Shown here piece after piece: positions 43,261-56,633 of a DNA stretch of 64,000 nucleotides. The stretch lies in assembly GCA_026418455.1 (NCBI GenBank), contig JAOABH010000004.1:496001-560000 (forward strand). Reading direction: 5' to 3'. The stretch comes from Hydrogenothermaceae bacterium. Its GTDB lineage: Bacteria > Aquificota > Aquificia > Aquificales > Hydrogenothermaceae. Every line of letters starts with the position of its first letter. The first letter of the stretch is position 1. The notes beneath the pieces were generated by a model. It worked only from the letters and a program-made list of their open reading frames with translations, was not told where the DNA came from and ran no database searches. The translations under genes were made by a program, and so were the position numbers.

Positions 43261-44838
43261 TCACTCCTTTAACGTATTTATAAACTCTCTTGCATACTCA
43301 ACAGATTTCTCATCTATTTCACCTTTCAGCATCCTTGCTATTTCTAAAACTTTATCTCCTTCATCTAATTTTTTTGCTATTCCTATAGTTTTATCCCTTT
43401 CTAACCTTTTTTCAATATGGTAATGATTATCTCCAACAGCTGCTATCTGTGGAAGATGAGTTATTAATATTATCTGGAAATCTTTTGAAAGCTCTTTTAA
43501 TTTTTTTGCCATACTTAGAGCTGTTTTTCCACCTATTCCGGTATCTATCTCATCAAAAATCATAGTAGGGACCGATTTTTTTGATACAAGTTTTATTGCA
43601 AGTGAGACTCTTGATATTTCTCCTCCTGAGGCTATTTCCGACAGAGGCTTTAATTCAAAACCTTTATTTGAGCTAAATAAAAATTCAATCTTATCTTTAC
43701 CATATAAATCAAGTTGTTTATCTTCTATTGAGACCTTAAAATCAACAGATAAAAATGCTAACTCTTTAAGATGAGATATAACCATATCCTCAAAAGACTT
43801 TACGGCTTCTTTTCTTCTTTGCGATAAACTTTCAGCCAATCTGCATAGTTTTTCTTCCACTTCTTTAACTTTCTTTTCTAAAATAGGAAGTTCATACTCT
43901 AAGTTTTCAAAACTTTCAAGCTGAACTTTTAAATTTTCTAACAGTTCTATCAAACCATCTGCATTGGTGTTATACTTTCTTTCCAGAAAGTTTATCTGGT
44001 TCAATCTCTCTTCAATATATGTAATATCCTGATTATCATACTCATCAAAAGATGATAAGCTGTAATATATATTTTCAACTATAATTTTGGCTTCCTTTAA
44101 ATCGTTATAAACAGACTCTATATTTTTACCGAAAGTAGAGATTTTTTGAAGAGTTTTATCTATCTGTCTTAGATCTGGAATAACTCTCTCGGAAAGTATA
44201 TTTAGAGAAAAAGAGATTCCTTCCTTTATTAGCTGTATATTTTTCAGATATCTGTACTCTTCCTCAATTTTTTCCTTTTCTCCTTTTTTTAAATTTAGGT
44301 TTTCTATTTCTGTTATCTGATATTTTAGTATATCTATCATTCTTAGTCTTTCTGACTGTTTTTGACGAAGTTCTTCAATCTCTTTAAGAAGATTTTTATA
44401 CTCCGTGTAAATACTCTGATATTGATGCAGTATATCTTCAACTTTTGCAAATTTATCAAATATATCTCTCTGATAATCTTTTTTGAAGAGATTTTGACTT
44501 TGATGTTGTCCGTGTATCTCTAAAAGTGATGGAAAAATTTCTTCAAGTAGTGATTTTGTTACTTTTCTACCATTTAAGTAATATATACTTTTGCTATTTT
44601 TAATCTGCCTTGAGAGTATTAATATTCCATCTTCACTGTAATCATTTTCAACTTCAAAGGTCAACTCAACGAAAGCTTCATCATCAAAAGATTTTTTCCC
44701 AAAAACAAACTCTATGGCATCTAATATTAGAGATTTTCCGGCTCCAGTTTCTCCTGTAAAAACATTTAAGCCACCTTTAAAATCTATACTTATATCTTGA
44801 AAGTATAGGAACTTTTTGATTGTTACATTTGTTAACAA
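43261..44838 (-). CDS. recN: DNA repair protein RecN
   Basis: RecN is an SMC-like ATPase acting in double-strand-break repair. The 525-residue protein has Walker [16 protein letters not shown] near the N-terminus, a central coiled coil of about 250 residues, and C-terminal [16 protein letters not shown] and [15 protein letters not shown]. It is slightly shorter than the typical 550. Divergent from lysC across a 95-base spacer. Immediately followed by uvrA. Confidence 0.94.
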   Translation of the reverse strand: MLTNVTIKKFLYFQDISIDFKGGLNVFTGETGAGKSLILDAIEFVFGKKSFDDEAFVELTFEVENDYSEDGILILSRQIKNSKSIYYLNGRKVTKSLLEEIFPSLLEIHGQHQSQNLFKKDYQRDIFDKFAKVEDILHQYQSIYTEYKNLLKEIEELRQKQSERLRMIDILKYQITEIENLNLKKGEKEKIEEEYRYLKNIQLIKEGISFSLNILSERVIPDLRQIDKTLQKISTFGKNIESVYNDLKEAKIIVENIYYSLSSFDEYDNQDITYIEERLNQINFLERKYNTNADGLIELLENLKVQLESFENLEYELPILEKKVKEVEEKLCRLAESLSQRRKEAVKSFEDMVISHLKELAFLSVDFKVSIEDKQLDLYGKDKIEFLFSSNKGFELKPLSEIASGGEISRVSLAIKLVSKKSVPTMIFDEIDTGIGGKTALSMAKKLKELSKDFQIILITHLPQIAAVGDNHYHIEKRLERDKTIGIAKKLDEGDKVLEIARMLKGEIDEKSVEYAREFINTLKE

Positions 44839-44875
44839 ATAAAACCTCTGAGTTTATAGACATTCATATAAAAAT

Positions 44876-44903
44876 TTTACCATATAGAAGTTTAATGTAT
44901 AAT
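44876..44903 (+). promoter_or_regulatory. Probable promoter of the lysC-lonB run
   Basis: TTTACC (44876-44881), a 16-base spacer and TATAAT (44898-44903) precede the lysC start by about 30 bases, in the only spacer before an eight-gene plus-strand run. Confidence 0.5.
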
Positions 44904-44933
44904 AATTAACTAAAATCCAGCGGAGGTAAAATA

Positions 44934-46159
44934 TTGCCTTTAATAGTGCAAAAGTATGGTGGAACTTCTGTAGGGTCTATAGATAGAATAAAGAATGTTG
45001 CAAAGAAGATAAAAAAAGCAGTAGATGAGGGTAATAAGGTTGTTGTAGTTTCTTCAGCTATGACTGGGGAAACAGATAGACTTATTAATTTAACAAGAGA
45101 ACTTTCTAACAGACCTGACCCAAGAGAGCAAGATATGGTAATATCAACAGGAGAGCAAGTAGCAATAGGATTAGTTGCAATTGCTCTAAAAGAGCTTGGC
45201 ATAGATGCTATTAGTTTAACTGGATGGCAAGTTCCTATAATAACAGATGATGTCCATACAAAAGCAAGGATAAAGAGGATAGATAAACATAGAATAATGA
45301 GACATCTTGATGAAGGAAAAGTCGTTGTAGTTGCTGGATTTCAAGGTGTTACAGAAGGTGGTGATATAACAACCTTAGGAAGAGGTGGATCTGATACCTC
45401 TGCCGTAGCATTGGCAGCTGCATTAGGAGCAGATGTATGTGAGATTTACACAGATGTTACCGGAGTGTTTACAGCAGACCCAAGGATAGTTGAAAATGCA
45501 AAAAAAATTCCGGTTATCTCCTATGAAGAGATGATGGAGATGGCTTCCCTTGGTTCAAAAGTTATGCAGATAAGGTCAGTTGAGTTTGGAGCAAAGTACG
45601 GCGTTAAGATACATGTAAGGTCATCTTTTAACGATGAAGAAGGAACTTGGATAGTGGAGGAGAATGAAGAGATGGAAAAAGTAGTAGTTAGAGGAATAAG
45701 TCATGAACTGAAAGAGTCAAGGATAACGGTTGTTCAGGTACCAGATAAACCAGGAATAGCTGCAAAACTGTTCAGAGCATTGGCAGATAAAAACATAGTA
45801 GTGGATATGATAGTTCAAAACGTATCCCATAAAGGTCATACTGATATATCATTTACAGTGAATAAAGTTGATGCAGATTTAGCTGAAGAGATAGCAAGAG
45901 AAGTTGCCAGAGAAATTGGAGCAGCGGACGTTGAAAGAAATGATAAGATAGCAAAGATATCTGTTGTAGGACTTGGAATGAGAACACATGCCGGGACAGC
46001 AGCAAAGATGTTTGAGGTCCTATACAGAGAAGGGATAAATATATATGCTATCTCAACTTCAGAGATAAAAATATCATGTTTGATAGATGAAAAATACGCA
46101 GAGCTTGCTGTAAGGTCTTTACATGAAGCATTTATAGAAAACGGGGAAGGTGAAGTTTA

Positions 46160-46160
<1 letters not shown>
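44934..46160 (+). CDS. lysC: Aspartate kinase
   Basis: LysC phosphorylates aspartate, the first step to lysine, threonine and methionine. The 408-residue protein begins with the kinase motif [12 protein letters not shown], has [18 protein letters not shown] and [15 protein letters not shown], and ends with two ACT regulatory domains ([36 protein letters not shown]), so feedback control by amino acids is expected. The start is a TTG with GGAGG seven bases upstream. The TAATG overlap couples it to the biotin carboxylase gene. Confidence 0.95.
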
Positions 46161-49267
<3,107 letters not shown>

Positions 49268-49275
<8 letters not shown>

Positions 49276-49915
49276 ATTTAACCTTTATATCTTTGATCTT
49301 GACGGGACAATCCTTGACTCAAAAGAAGATATAGCTATTGCTGTTAATTACGGACTTAAGAAGGTAGGACTTAAAGAGAGAGACACACAGGAGATTGTCA
49401 GGTTCGTAGGCTATGGAGCAAAGAAGTTGATAGATGACCTGTTACCGGAGTTTAACGAAGATATAAGGAAAGAAGTTCTTGGATACTTTAGAGAGTTCTA
49501 CACACAGAACCCAGTTATAAAATCTACATTATATCCTGGTGTGGAAGATATATTAAAGAATCTTAAAAACAGTGGGAAAAAAGTATCTATAGTTACAAAT
49601 AAATACGAAGAGATATCAAAGAGGATAATAGAACATTTTAAAATAGACAGATATATAGATTTGGTTGTTGGTGCAGATACCACTTCTGAAAAAAAACCAA
49701 ATCCAAAACCGGTATTCTACACGTTAGAAAAGTTAGAAGAAGATAAAGAAAAGTCCATTTTGATAGGAGATAGTGAAACTGATATACAAACTTCAAAGAA
49801 TGCAAGTATATCTGGGTGTCTTGTTTTACACGGATATGGAAACAAAGAGTTGGCTTTAAAACTGAATCCTGATTTTATAATAAAGGATTTTTACGAATTT
49901 GAGGTGATAAGATGA
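49268..49915 (+). CDS. gph: HAD phosphatase, phosphoglycolate-phosphatase-like
   Basis: The 215-residue HAD protein has the nucleophile motif FDLDGTILDSK (D10 and D12), the second motif VSIVTNK, the lysine in KPNPKP and the acidic motif ILIGDSETDIQ. The cap type and length match Gph, which removes 2-phosphoglycolate. Other HAD substrates are possible. It is linked to the citryl-CoA lyase homologue by ATGA. Confidence 0.85.
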
Positions 49916-50685
49916 AAAAATGGAAAACAGCCATATCTTTTAACACTAAAGAGGAAACCTATATAAGAGGATATCCTCTTACACAGATGATAGGAACCCT
50001 AACCTTTACAGAAAGTATATTTTTAGTTTTAAAAGGAGAGCTTCCGTCTGAAAATGAAAAAAAGATGTTTGATGCTATGCTTACAGCAGTAATTGAACAC
50101 GGAGTTGCACCTCCTTCCGTTACAGGAATGAGAAATATCCTATCTGGAGGAAATGATTTACACGTAGGAGTTGCCGGGGGAATACTTGCATTTGGTAAGT
50201 ATCATGGTGGTGCCTTGGAAGATGCTATGAGATTCTTTCAAGAAAGTGTAAAAGATGAGGAAGATGTCTATGGTCTTGCAGAAAGATTAGCAAAAAAAGC
50301 CATAGAGGAAAAGTGGAGAATTTCCGGCTACGGACACAAGTACTACAAAGATTACGACCCAAGAAGTAGAAAGCTGATTACATTAGCAAAAGAGTATGGA
50401 TTTTATGGAAAACATACAGAGTTTGCTGTAGCTTTTGAAGATGCTATCCATAAATTAAAAGGGAAAAGATTAGTTATGAATGTTGACGGAGCCATAGGTG
50501 CCATTGCTTCCGATATGGGATTTGATTATAGATTAGGTAAGGGATTTTTTATAATAGGAAGAGTTCCAGGACTTGTTGCCCACGCTTTTGAGGAGCTTAC
50601 AACAGAAAAACCTTTCAGAAGACTTGATGAAGAGACAGAGGTTGAATACACAGGTGTTCCCCCAAGAGATCTACCAAAGAGATAA
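49912..50685 (+). CDS. ccl: Citryl-CoA lyase homologue (short citrate-synthase-like)
   Basis: The 257-residue protein covers only the catalytic core of citrate synthase: IEHGVAPPSVTGMRNI (62-77), KYHGGALEDAM (96-106), GYGHKYYKDYDPRSR (139-153) with H142, NVDGAIGAI (190-198) with D192, and GRVPGLVAHAFEE. Full citrate synthases are about 370-430 residues. This short form matches citryl-CoA lyase of Hydrogenobacter, which cleaves citryl-CoA to acetyl-CoA and oxaloacetate in the reductive TCA cycle. Its partner citryl-CoA synthetase is not in the window, so the in vivo reaction is not proven. Confidence 0.82.
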   Translation: MKKWKTAISFNTKEETYIRGYPLTQMIGTLTFTESIFLVLKGELPSENEKKMFDAMLTAVIEHGVAPPSVTGMRNILSGGNDLHVGVAGGILAFGKYHGGALEDAMRFFQESVKDEEDVYGLAERLAKKAIEEKWRISGYGHKYYKDYDPRSRKLITLAKEYGFYGKHTEFAVAFEDAIHKLKGKRLVMNVDGAIGAIASDMGFDYRLGKGFFIIGRVPGLVAHAFEELTTEKPFRRLDEETEVEYTGVPPRDLPKR

Positions 50686-52652
50686 TGATTGACCTAAGGA
50701 ATAAAAAGACACAAAACATATTAATAGCTTTAATTGTAATATCTCTCTTTTTATTATCCAATTTGTATGTCTATACAAAGCTAACAAAATTAAAAGAGAT
50801 ATTCAATCCATATATATTTCTGTTTATACTCAACATAGACATCATATTTATTCTTATAATAATAGCAACAGCTTTAAAATACCTCGTAAAGATATTTTTT
50901 GAAACAGGTTTAACCGGAAAATTAAGGATAAAACTGTCTATAATTCTTATATCAATAATAACAATTCCTTCCATAATTCTATTTACCGTATCCGTATCCT
51001 TAATATCAAGTGCAACAAATCTGTGGTTCTCCGGAAAAGTTGGTTCAGCAATAGGAAAATTTGATGAAATTCTATCTTACAGTATTGTCACAAATCAGGA
51101 ATGGTTAACAAAAGCTTACACTTTACTTTATAACAATCAGATATCACCGGAGACCGCATATAAAACTTTTGGACTAACTTCAATTGCCATATTTGATAAC
51201 TCGGGAAGACTTGAGGAGTTTTACGGTGAAGGATTAGATAATGAAGTTATCAGTATGTTGTCAAAAACTGGAATATATTTGACAGAAAATAAAATGATGT
51301 TTTCAGGACTTTTAAGTGATGGTAATAAAGTTTTAATGATTTATGAACTTCCGGATTATCTTCTACTTTCAAAGGATCAACTTAATCTAATATCTCAGAT
51401 ATACCAAGAATTTAGATACTACAAAACACCTATAAGGATAGGTTATATACTGATCTTACTTACTATAACAGTTGCTGTTATATTTGCAGGTCTTTGGCTT
51501 TCAAGATTTATCGCAAGACAGATAACACTACCATTAGAAGAGCTTACAAAGGCAGTTTATAAACTTTCAGAGGGAGATTTATCTGTAAGAGTGAACATCC
51601 GTTCCTCTGATGAAATAGGAGTTCTTATAGACCAGTTTAATAAAATGGTAGAGCATCTTGATTACCTATATAAAAAATTACAAGATAAAAATCTGACTCT
51701 TAAGAAAAATAAAGAGTATTTAGAGGCTATCCTTGATAATATAAAAACCGGAGTTATATACTCTTCAGAGGAAGGGATTGTTGAAAGTATCAACAAATCA
51801 GCTGTTGATATGGTGGGAGAAGAGATTTTACAGATAAAAAAACAGGACATAGAGAAGATTAAAGAGATTTTGGGTGTAGACCTAAAAACAGAACAAAATC
51901 AAACTTTAGAGTATAATGGTAAAACCTTAGTTATAAAAGTAAAAAATATAAGCAAAAGAGGGTATGTAATTGTAATTGACGATATAACACAGCTTATAAT
52001 AGTCCAGAAGTTAAATACATGGAAAGAGATTGCCCAGAGACTTGCCCACGAGATAAAAAATCCGTTGACACCTATAAAACTTTCCGCTGAGAGAATACTT
52101 ACCCAGTCAAAAAGATCAAACCCAAATTTACAAGAAATTATAGAAAAAAGTGTTTCAGTAATAATAAAAGAAGTAGAACATCTATCAAACTTAGTTAAGG
52201 ATTTCTCACAGTTTGGTAAAAACTTTACCAGTCCAAGTATATCATCTATTGATGTATGTAGTTTACTTTATGAACTAAAAGATAGTTATAACTACGAAGA
52301 TTTTAAAATTGAGATATTATGCTCAGACAAGATTCATATAAAAGCAGACAAAAAACTTTTAAAACAGGCTTTTTCTAATATAATACAGAACAGTTTTGAG
52401 TCTGCTTCAAAACTTCTGATTAAAGTAGAGAAAAAGGATAACAAAGTAAAAGTAGAGTTTATAGACAACGGTCCGGGAATACCTCAGGACAATTTAGATA
52501 AGATATTTTTACCTTACTTTTCAAACAAACCCAAAGGCAGTGGTCTTGGACTTGCCATATCAAAAGAGATAATAGAAAATCACGGAGGGAACATAAAAGC
52601 GTTGTATAATAAAGAAGGTGCCCATATAGTAGTTGAACTTCCGGAGGGATAG
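50685..52652 (+). CDS. NtrY-like sensor histidine kinase
   Basis: The 655-residue kinase has three N-terminal helices (about 11-30, 41-66, 84-110), a periplasmic domain, a fourth helix (about 256-277), a HAMP region (ITLPLEELTKAVYKLSEGDL), a PAS-like segment (about 345-440), the H-box AQRLAHEIKNPLTPIKLS with H455 and an ATPase domain ending GSGLGLAISKEII. This architecture is that of NtrY, a nitrogen or redox sensor. No response regulator is adjacent. The ATG overlaps the preceding stop (TAATG). Confidence 0.88.
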   Translation: MIDLRNKKTQNILIALIVISLFLLSNLYVYTKLTKLKEIFNPYIFLFILNIDIIFILIIIATALKYLVKIFFETGLTGKLRIKLSIILISIITIPSIILFTVSVSLISSATNLWFSGKVGSAIGKFDEILSYSIVTNQEWLTKAYTLLYNNQISPETAYKTFGLTSIAIFDNSGRLEEFYGEGLDNEVISMLSKTGIYLTENKMMFSGLLSDGNKVLMIYELPDYLLLSKDQLNLISQIYQEFRYYKTPIRIGYILILLTITVAVIFAGLWLSRFIARQITLPLEELTKAVYKLSEGDLSVRVNIRSSDEIGVLIDQFNKMVEHLDYLYKKLQDKNLTLKKNKEYLEAILDNIKTGVIYSSEEGIVESINKSAVDMVGEEILQIKKQDIEKIKEILGVDLKTEQNQTLEYNGKTLVIKVKNISKRGYVIVIDDITQLIIVQKLNTWKEIAQRLAHEIKNPLTPIKLSAERILTQSKRSNPNLQEIIEKSVSVIIKEVEHLSNLVKDFSQFGKNFTSPSISSIDVCSLLYELKDSYNYEDFKIEILCSDKIHIKADKKLLKQAFSNIIQNSFESASKLLIKVEKKDNKVKVEFIDNGPGIPQDNLDKIFLPYFSNKPKGSGLGLAISKEIIENHGGNIKALYNKEGAHIVVELPEG

Positions 52653-54980
52653 ATGGCTATAAGAGAGCTAAAGTATGATGAAATAAATCTAGACTTTGAT
52701 ATAAAAGTTTCTACAAAAGAAGTAGAACCATCTTTCTACTTTTTAGGACAGGATAGGGTTGAAAAGGCTTTTGATGTTGGATTAAACACAAAAAGTGAAG
52801 GTTATAACATATTTGTAGCTGGAGTTGATGGTAGTGGTAGAACAATTTATACAAAGAAAAAATTGGAAGAAGTTCAGAAAAATCACGAAACTCCGGAAGA
52901 TATAGTTTATTATCACAACTTTGAGGAACCTTTAAGACCAAAGTATCTTTTATTAAAAAATGGATTTGGAAAAGTCCTATCCCAAAGAATAGACTCAATT
53001 ATAGAAAGATTGAAGAAAGAAAGTATGAAAGTTTTTGAAGATAAACAGTATGAAGATGAAAAAGTAAAAATACTAAAGGAAGCGGAAGAAAAGAGAGAAA
53101 GGATATTTGAAACACTAAGAGATGAAGCTTTAAAGTATAACCTTGGTGTTATTATAACTCCTACTGGAATAAATTTACTTCCAATAATTAACGGCAAAGT
53201 AATAACGAACATAGAATCACTATCAGATAAACAGTTTGAAGTATATCAATCAAATCTTGAGAAGTTTGACGAAAATTTTAGAACATATTTAAGACAGTTA
53301 AGGGAAATTGATCATACACTTGAAGAAGCATTAAAAGAACTAAAAAAGAGAGTTTCTAGGCAACTTATAGATAACATATATTTTATGGTAGAAGAAGAGT
53401 TTAGAGAAGATGCCAATGTTATAAATTTCATACATTACCACAAACAAAAGGTTATAGAAAATATAGATATATTCGTAGAATACAAGCTTACAGAAAACAA
53501 TCCGATTGTAAATAAATCTATAGAACAGGATATAAAACTTTTTAAATTAAATGTGATAGTAGATAACTCAAAAGTTGAGGGGGCACCTATCATCTTTGAA
53601 ACAAATCCCACATTTAAGAATTTATTCGGAAAAATAGCATATGAAGCATATATGGGGATTTTATTTACATCACACATGAATATAGTTGCTGGGAGCTTAC
53701 ATAGATCAAGAGGAGGATTTCTTGTTTTATATGCAAAAGATATACTTAAAAATTTTTTACTATGGGAAACTTTTAAGAGAACATTACTTACAAAAGAGAT
53801 AGCAGTTGGAGGAAATTCAAATATAGATATATTCTCTCTACATATAGGAATAGACCCAGAACATATTCCTTTCAACACAAAGGTTATAATGATAGGAGAC
53901 AGCTATACCTACAACATCCTGTCAGAATATGATGAGGAGTTTGACAGAATATTCAAGATAAAAGCTGAATTTAATCCCGAGAAGAATATTACAGATGAAG
54001 ATATAGAGATATTTCCAAAATTTATAAAAAAACTTACAATAGATGAAAATATAAAAGATGTTGATAAAGAAGGGATAAAAGAACTTCTGAAATTTTCTGT
54101 TATACTTTCTGGAAGTAGGAAAAAGATAAATTTGGTTTTTAACACATTAACGGATATTTTAAGAGAAGCAAACACTTTATCTAAAACAGATATAATAAAA
54201 TCGGAAGATATAAAAGAGGTCATTAATTTAAGAAAATACAGAATAAATCTAATAGAAGAGAAGATATATGAGCTTATAGAGGAAGGTAAATTAATCATAG
54301 ATATAGAAGGTAAAAAAATAGGACAGATAAATGGTTTGTCAGTTTATTCTGTAGCTGATTTGCAATTTGGAAAACCAAGTAGAATAACAGCTTCTGCTTA
54401 TATAGGAGAAAAAGGAATTATAAATATAGAGAGGGAAGTAGAACTAAGTGGACCTTTTCACAGTAAGGGAGTTTTAATACTAACAGGTTTTATAGGTAGA
54501 AAATATGGTTCAGATTTTCCACTTACACTTTCCTGTAGTATAGCTTTTGAACAGTCTTATGGAGAGGTAGAAGGTGATAGTGCCTCTACTGCTGAAGCAT
54601 TAGCTATCCTATCTGAGATAGGAGAAATACCACTCAGGCAGGATATAGCTGTTACCGGCTCTATCGATCAACATGGAAATGTTCAACCAGTTGGAGGAAT
54701 AAAAGAAAAGGTAGAGGGATTCTTTAGGGTATGTAAAATATTTGGACTAACAGGAAGCCAAGGTGTAATAATACCTTCAAGAAACTATGATAATCTGGTA
54801 TTAGATGATGAAGTTTTGGAAGCTGTAAAGGAAGGGAAATTTCATATTTACACAGTAGATAACATAGACGATGCTATAGAAATACTGTCGGATATGGATT
54901 CTCAATCTTTCCACAGGAGAGTAAAAGCAAGACTAGAAGAGTTCTTTAAGAACTCTCAAAAGGTTTTTAAACAGAGGTAG
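52653..54980 (+). CDS. Lon-like ATP-dependent protease (LonB/AAA_32 type)
   Basis: The 775-residue protein has a modified AAA+ part, with a Walker-A-like GVDGSGRT (57-64), a helical insertion, and AVGGNSNIDIFSLHIGIDP and ILSGSRKKINLVF segments. A C-terminal Lon peptidase domain has nucleophile S643 in EGDSASTAEALA and K684 in VGGIKEKVEGF. This is the Lon-related family found in thermophiles, distinct from classical LonA. It starts directly after the kinase stop and ends one base from the convergent mraY. Confidence 0.88.
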   Translation: MAIRELKYDEINLDFDIKVSTKEVEPSFYFLGQDRVEKAFDVGLNTKSEGYNIFVAGVDGSGRTIYTKKKLEEVQKNHETPEDIVYYHNFEEPLRPKYLLLKNGFGKVLSQRIDSIIERLKKESMKVFEDKQYEDEKVKILKEAEEKRERIFETLRDEALKYNLGVIITPTGINLLPIINGKVITNIESLSDKQFEVYQSNLEKFDENFRTYLRQLREIDHTLEEALKELKKRVSRQLIDNIYFMVEEEFREDANVINFIHYHKQKVIENIDIFVEYKLTENNPIVNKSIEQDIKLFKLNVIVDNSKVEGAPIIFETNPTFKNLFGKIAYEAYMGILFTSHMNIVAGSLHRSRGGFLVLYAKDILKNFLLWETFKRTLLTKEIAVGGNSNIDIFSLHIGIDPEHIPFNTKVIMIGDSYTYNILSEYDEEFDRIFKIKAEFNPEKNITDEDIEIFPKFIKKLTIDENIKDVDKEGIKELLKFSVILSGSRKKINLVFNTLTDILREANTLSKTDIIKSEDIKEVINLRKYRINLIEEKIYELIEEGKLIIDIEGKKIGQINGLSVYSVADLQFGKPSRITASAYIGEKGIINIEREVELSGPFHSKGVLILTGFIGRKYGSDFPLTLSCSIAFEQSYGEVEGDSASTAEALAILSEIGEIPLRQDIAVTGSIDQHGNVQPVGGIKEKVEGFFRVCKIFGLTGSQGVIIPSRNYDNLVLDDEVLEAVKEGKFHIYTVDNIDDAIEILSDMDSQSFHRRVKARLEEFFKNSQKVFKQR

Positions 54981-56048
54981 TTATCTTATCTTTAAGGTAG
55001 AAAGGGCAATTATAGACAGAAGGATAGATATTATCCAAACTCTTACAACTATCTTTGGCTCCGGTGTTCCGCTCAACTCAAAATGATGGTGTATAGGAGC
55101 CATTTTAAAAAGTCTCTTTCCTCCAGTTAACCTGTAATACCCCACCTGCAGTATTACAGATATAGTCTCCAAAACAAATATTCCACCTACTATAGCAAGA
55201 ACAAGTTCCTGTTTTGTGATTATGGATATCAAACCAAGAGTTGCACCTATGGATAGAGATCCAGCATCTCCCATAAACATCTCTGCAGGGAAAGAGTTAA
55301 ACCATAAAAATCCAAGTCCGGCTCCAAGAAGAGCCATCAGGAAAACTACAAGTTCACCTGCTCCATCTACATATGGTATAAATAGATACTTTGCAAGAAC
55401 TATATTACCAGCAAGATATGCAAACACTGCAAAAGTAGATACAGATATAAGAGATGGACCTATAGCAAGACCATCAAGACCATCTGTAAGATTAACTGCA
55501 TTAGATGCTCCCACAATCACAAATATCATAAATGGTATATAAAGTAAGCCTAAATCAAAGCTTAAATTCTTAAAAAATGGCACATATAAAATCTTACTAA
55601 ACTTCGGGTAAGTGTAAAGAAGTATAGATACAACAGATGCCACTAAAAATTGAAGTGAGAACTTTAACTTAGATGATATACCCTTTTTATTTTTAACTTT
55701 TATATAGTCATCAAAAAAACCGATAAGTCCGAAAGATAGAAATATAAGAAGAGTTATCCAAAAATAAAGGTTATCAAGTCTACTCCACAGCAATGATGTT
55801 AAAAAGACAACAATTAATATTAAAACTCCTCCCATTGTAGGAGTGTGTTTCTTCATTTGATGCCAGTCAGGAGTATCCTCTCTTACATAACCACCTTTTT
55901 TATTTTGAAACTCTTTTAATCTATTGATAATAGGAGGTGCTAAAATAAGAGATAGTAGAAATGCTGTTATAAGTGCATAAAAACCTCTAAAAGTTATATA
56001 TTTAAACAGATTTATATCAAAATGTTCATAAAATATATGGTAGAACAA
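54981..56048 (-). CDS. mraY: Phospho-N-acetylmuramoyl-pentapeptide transferase
   Basis: MraY makes lipid I in the inner membrane. The 355-residue protein has about ten helices and the family signatures DFGFFDDY-type GLIGFFDDYIKV, NLTDGLDGLAIGP, FMGDAGSLSIGATLG and the HHH motif in MAPIHHHFE. Length is normal. It is the last gene of the minus-strand run from mqnD and lies apart from a mur/fts cluster. Confidence 0.96.
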   Translation of the reverse strand: MFYHIFYEHFDINLFKYITFRGFYALITAFLLSLILAPPIINRLKEFQNKKGGYVREDTPDWHQMKKHTPTMGGVLILIVVFLTSLLWSRLDNLYFWITLLIFLSFGLIGFFDDYIKVKNKKGISSKLKFSLQFLVASVVSILLYTYPKFSKILYVPFFKNLSFDLGLLYIPFMIFVIVGASNAVNLTDGLDGLAIGPSLISVSTFAVFAYLAGNIVLAKYLFIPYVDGAGELVVFLMALLGAGLGFLWFNSFPAEMFMGDAGSLSIGATLGLISIITKQELVLAIVGGIFVLETISVILQVGYYRLTGGKRLFKMAPIHHHFELSGTPEPKIVVRVWIISILLSIIALSTLKIR

Positions 56049-56060
56049 TCTTTCTCTCCT

Positions 56061-56633
56061 TTAACATCTATTTGGTGAAAATAGTCTGTCCATTATGATA
56101 GCCGCAGCATTTCTAACAGATAAGTGATTATAATCTCCAGCTCCAAGTATAGGTTCTAAAATATAATCACAACTTTCAACTAACTCTTTAGGCATTCCCC
56201 AGCCTGTTCCAAGTAATATAAGAAATATATCTTCTCTTTTATCCATTATCTGTCTCATCTGACTATAAGATACTGTCTGAGGATATCTTTTTGCAGATGT
56301 TCCTACAAGCTTAGGATACTTTCCCTTTTCTCTCTTTATCTCTTCCATAACTTCCGTTAAAGAAGAAGCAATTCTTACCATACTTCCTGCCATAGACCTT
56401 CTGGGATTGAATTTAGACCCAAAACCTTCTGTCCAATATTTTAACTGCTCTCTTATAATAAACTGTTGAGCTTCCAATGGTTGAACTATGTAGTATGCAG
56501 CAAGCTCATAAGTCCTTGCTGGTCTTGCTATATCATGAAAATCTAATGTTGTAAAGGATGTGCAAACCCATCTTCCTTCTTTATTAACAGCTGGATAGTG
56601 TAAAACTGTTATATAAACGTGATCGTTAACCAT
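56061..56633 (-). CDS. SPOUT RNA methyltransferase (COG4752-type)
   Basis: The 190-residue protein has a SPOUT C-terminal knot with LLGTGWGMPKELVESCDYILEP-like pattern (GTGWGMP near 143-149) and HLSVRNAAAIIMDRL, matching the predicted SAM-dependent RNA methyltransferase family known from Aquifex and Thermotoga. The RNA target is unknown. The ATG overlaps the cimA stop by 8 bases. Confidence 0.8.
   Translation of the reverse strand: MVNDHVYITVLHYPAVNKEGRWVCTSFTTLDFHDIARPARTYELAAYYIVQPLEAQQFIIREQLKYWTEGFGSKFNPRRSMAGSMVRIASSLTEVMEEIKREKGKYPKLVGTSAKRYPQTVSYSQMRQIMDKREDIFLILLGTGWGMPKELVESCDYILEPILGAGDYNHLSVRNAAAIIMDRLFSPNRC

Noticed and set aside
49912-50685. Truncated or broken citrate synthase
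   Set aside because: The frame is intact with its own coupled start, all catalytic residues are kept and its length equals known citryl-CoA lyases.
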